A DNA stretch of 50,354 nucleotides, from positions 1 to 50,354 of the forward strand of contig CACYKE010000018.1 of assembly GCA_902774925.1 (NCBI GenBank), written 5' to 3'. Shown in pieces: positions 50,208 through 50,354 of this stretch (position 1 is its first letter; every line of letters starts with the position of its first letter). Position numbers and translations under genes: made by a program. The DNA is from an uncultured Prevotellaceae bacterium. GTDB taxonomy: Bacteria; Bacteroidota; Bacteroidia; Bacteroidales; Bacteroidaceae. The notes beneath the pieces were generated by a model, which saw nothing but the letters and a program-made list of their open reading frames with translations, did no database searches and was not told the origin of the DNA.

Positions 50208-50354
50208 ATGATAATAAAAGAACACATAAATGTCAAGGATGACAGGTTGATCGATGGTCTGACACCAGTGGTGTGGATAATGGACCAAATGGAGAAATCT
50301 GTTGATCAGGAGGTGACGATTGATTTCTCTGATACACGCTTCATCTCCCCGGTG
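50208..50354 (+). CDS. STAS-like (DUF4325-type) protein, 3' part cut off by the window
   Basis: The 49 visible residues start MIIKEHINVKDDRLIDGLTP and end VTIDFSDTRFISPV. The final segment resembles the STAS-like/DUF4325 pattern (a strand with DFSxxxFISP-type sequence), which often pairs with an ATPase of the histidine-kinase type in an anti-sigma-like or signalling module. The gene begins immediately after the small ORF (TAAATG) and runs off the window. The family call is tentative because only the first quarter to half is seen. Confidence 0.45.
   Translation, partial: MIIKEHINVKDDRLIDGLTPVVWIMDQMEKSVDQEVTIDFSDTRFISPV

Overview
The window looks like chromosome of a Bacteroidales bacterium, most likely Prevotellaceae. 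The evidence is the Bacteroidota-type promoter (TAnnTTTG -7 box, sometimes with an upstream TTTG about 20 nt away) in front of many genes, and family content typical of the group: GldE, TamL, DUF4494, DUF4105, a SecA with an N-terminal insertion and SEC-C tail, a two-component-regulator propeller protein, FimB/Mfa2-like lipoproteins and a UpxY/NusG-like antiterminator. Most genes are housekeeping or envelope genes and are tightly packed, with many 4-bp ATGA overlaps.

Layout. 1-360: two tRNA-Leu genes and a tRNA-Gly. 393-2653: an unrecognised conserved-looking gene, ssb and gldE. 2715-7857 (minus): a clostripain-family lipoprotein coupled to a propeller/Y_Y_Y sensor that lacks any kinase, behind a glyA that carries an 88-nt frame-shifting deletion. 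7977-10130 (minus): a Tat-exported aldo/keto reductase with two Fe-S clusters and a cytidylate-kinase-like protein. 10273-12695: a membrane pseudokinase, DUF4494 and YggS. 12670-14279 (minus): an EFR1 ferredoxin and a TrmH-type rRNA methyltransferase, both carrying in-frame short-repeat insertions. 14347-21874: tamL, a lipoprotein, an MBL hydrolase, lepA, a Crp-like regulator, ispE and rsmG. 21913-26389: three glycosyltransferases divergent from a Wzx-like flippase. 26416-34426 (minus): an OprO/P porin, an ABC ATPase, secA, a degenerate PafA-like phosphatase and DUF4105. 34524-39985: an outer-membrane barrel, lptC, a CNNM/CorC protein and a PpiD-like foldase. 39998-41507: tRNA-Arg, terminator, 42-bp tandem repeats and an MltF-like transglycosylase. 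41532-45444: a GT2, a lipoprotein, a hairpin-packed MITE-like block, YigZ and DUF1015. 45445-49110: an accessory locus with inverted half-sites, a ~310-nt structured leader, a long NusG-like antiterminator and two fimbrillin-like lipoproteins. 49141-50354: repeats, a toxin-antitoxin pair, a 35-codon ORF and a truncated STAS-like gene.

The most unusual theme is a set of short degenerate tandem word arrays, mostly with a 7-bp period (some 9-bp), that sit between genes and also inside three genes without breaking the frame. Two adjacent genes share a 15-bp core that occurs in both orientations. The second notable unit is the leader RNA, antiterminator and fimbrillin locus. Three genes (rsmG, a GT2 and the GTG-started DUF4105) have their -7 box exactly 4 nt from the start codon, which predicts leaderless mRNAs.
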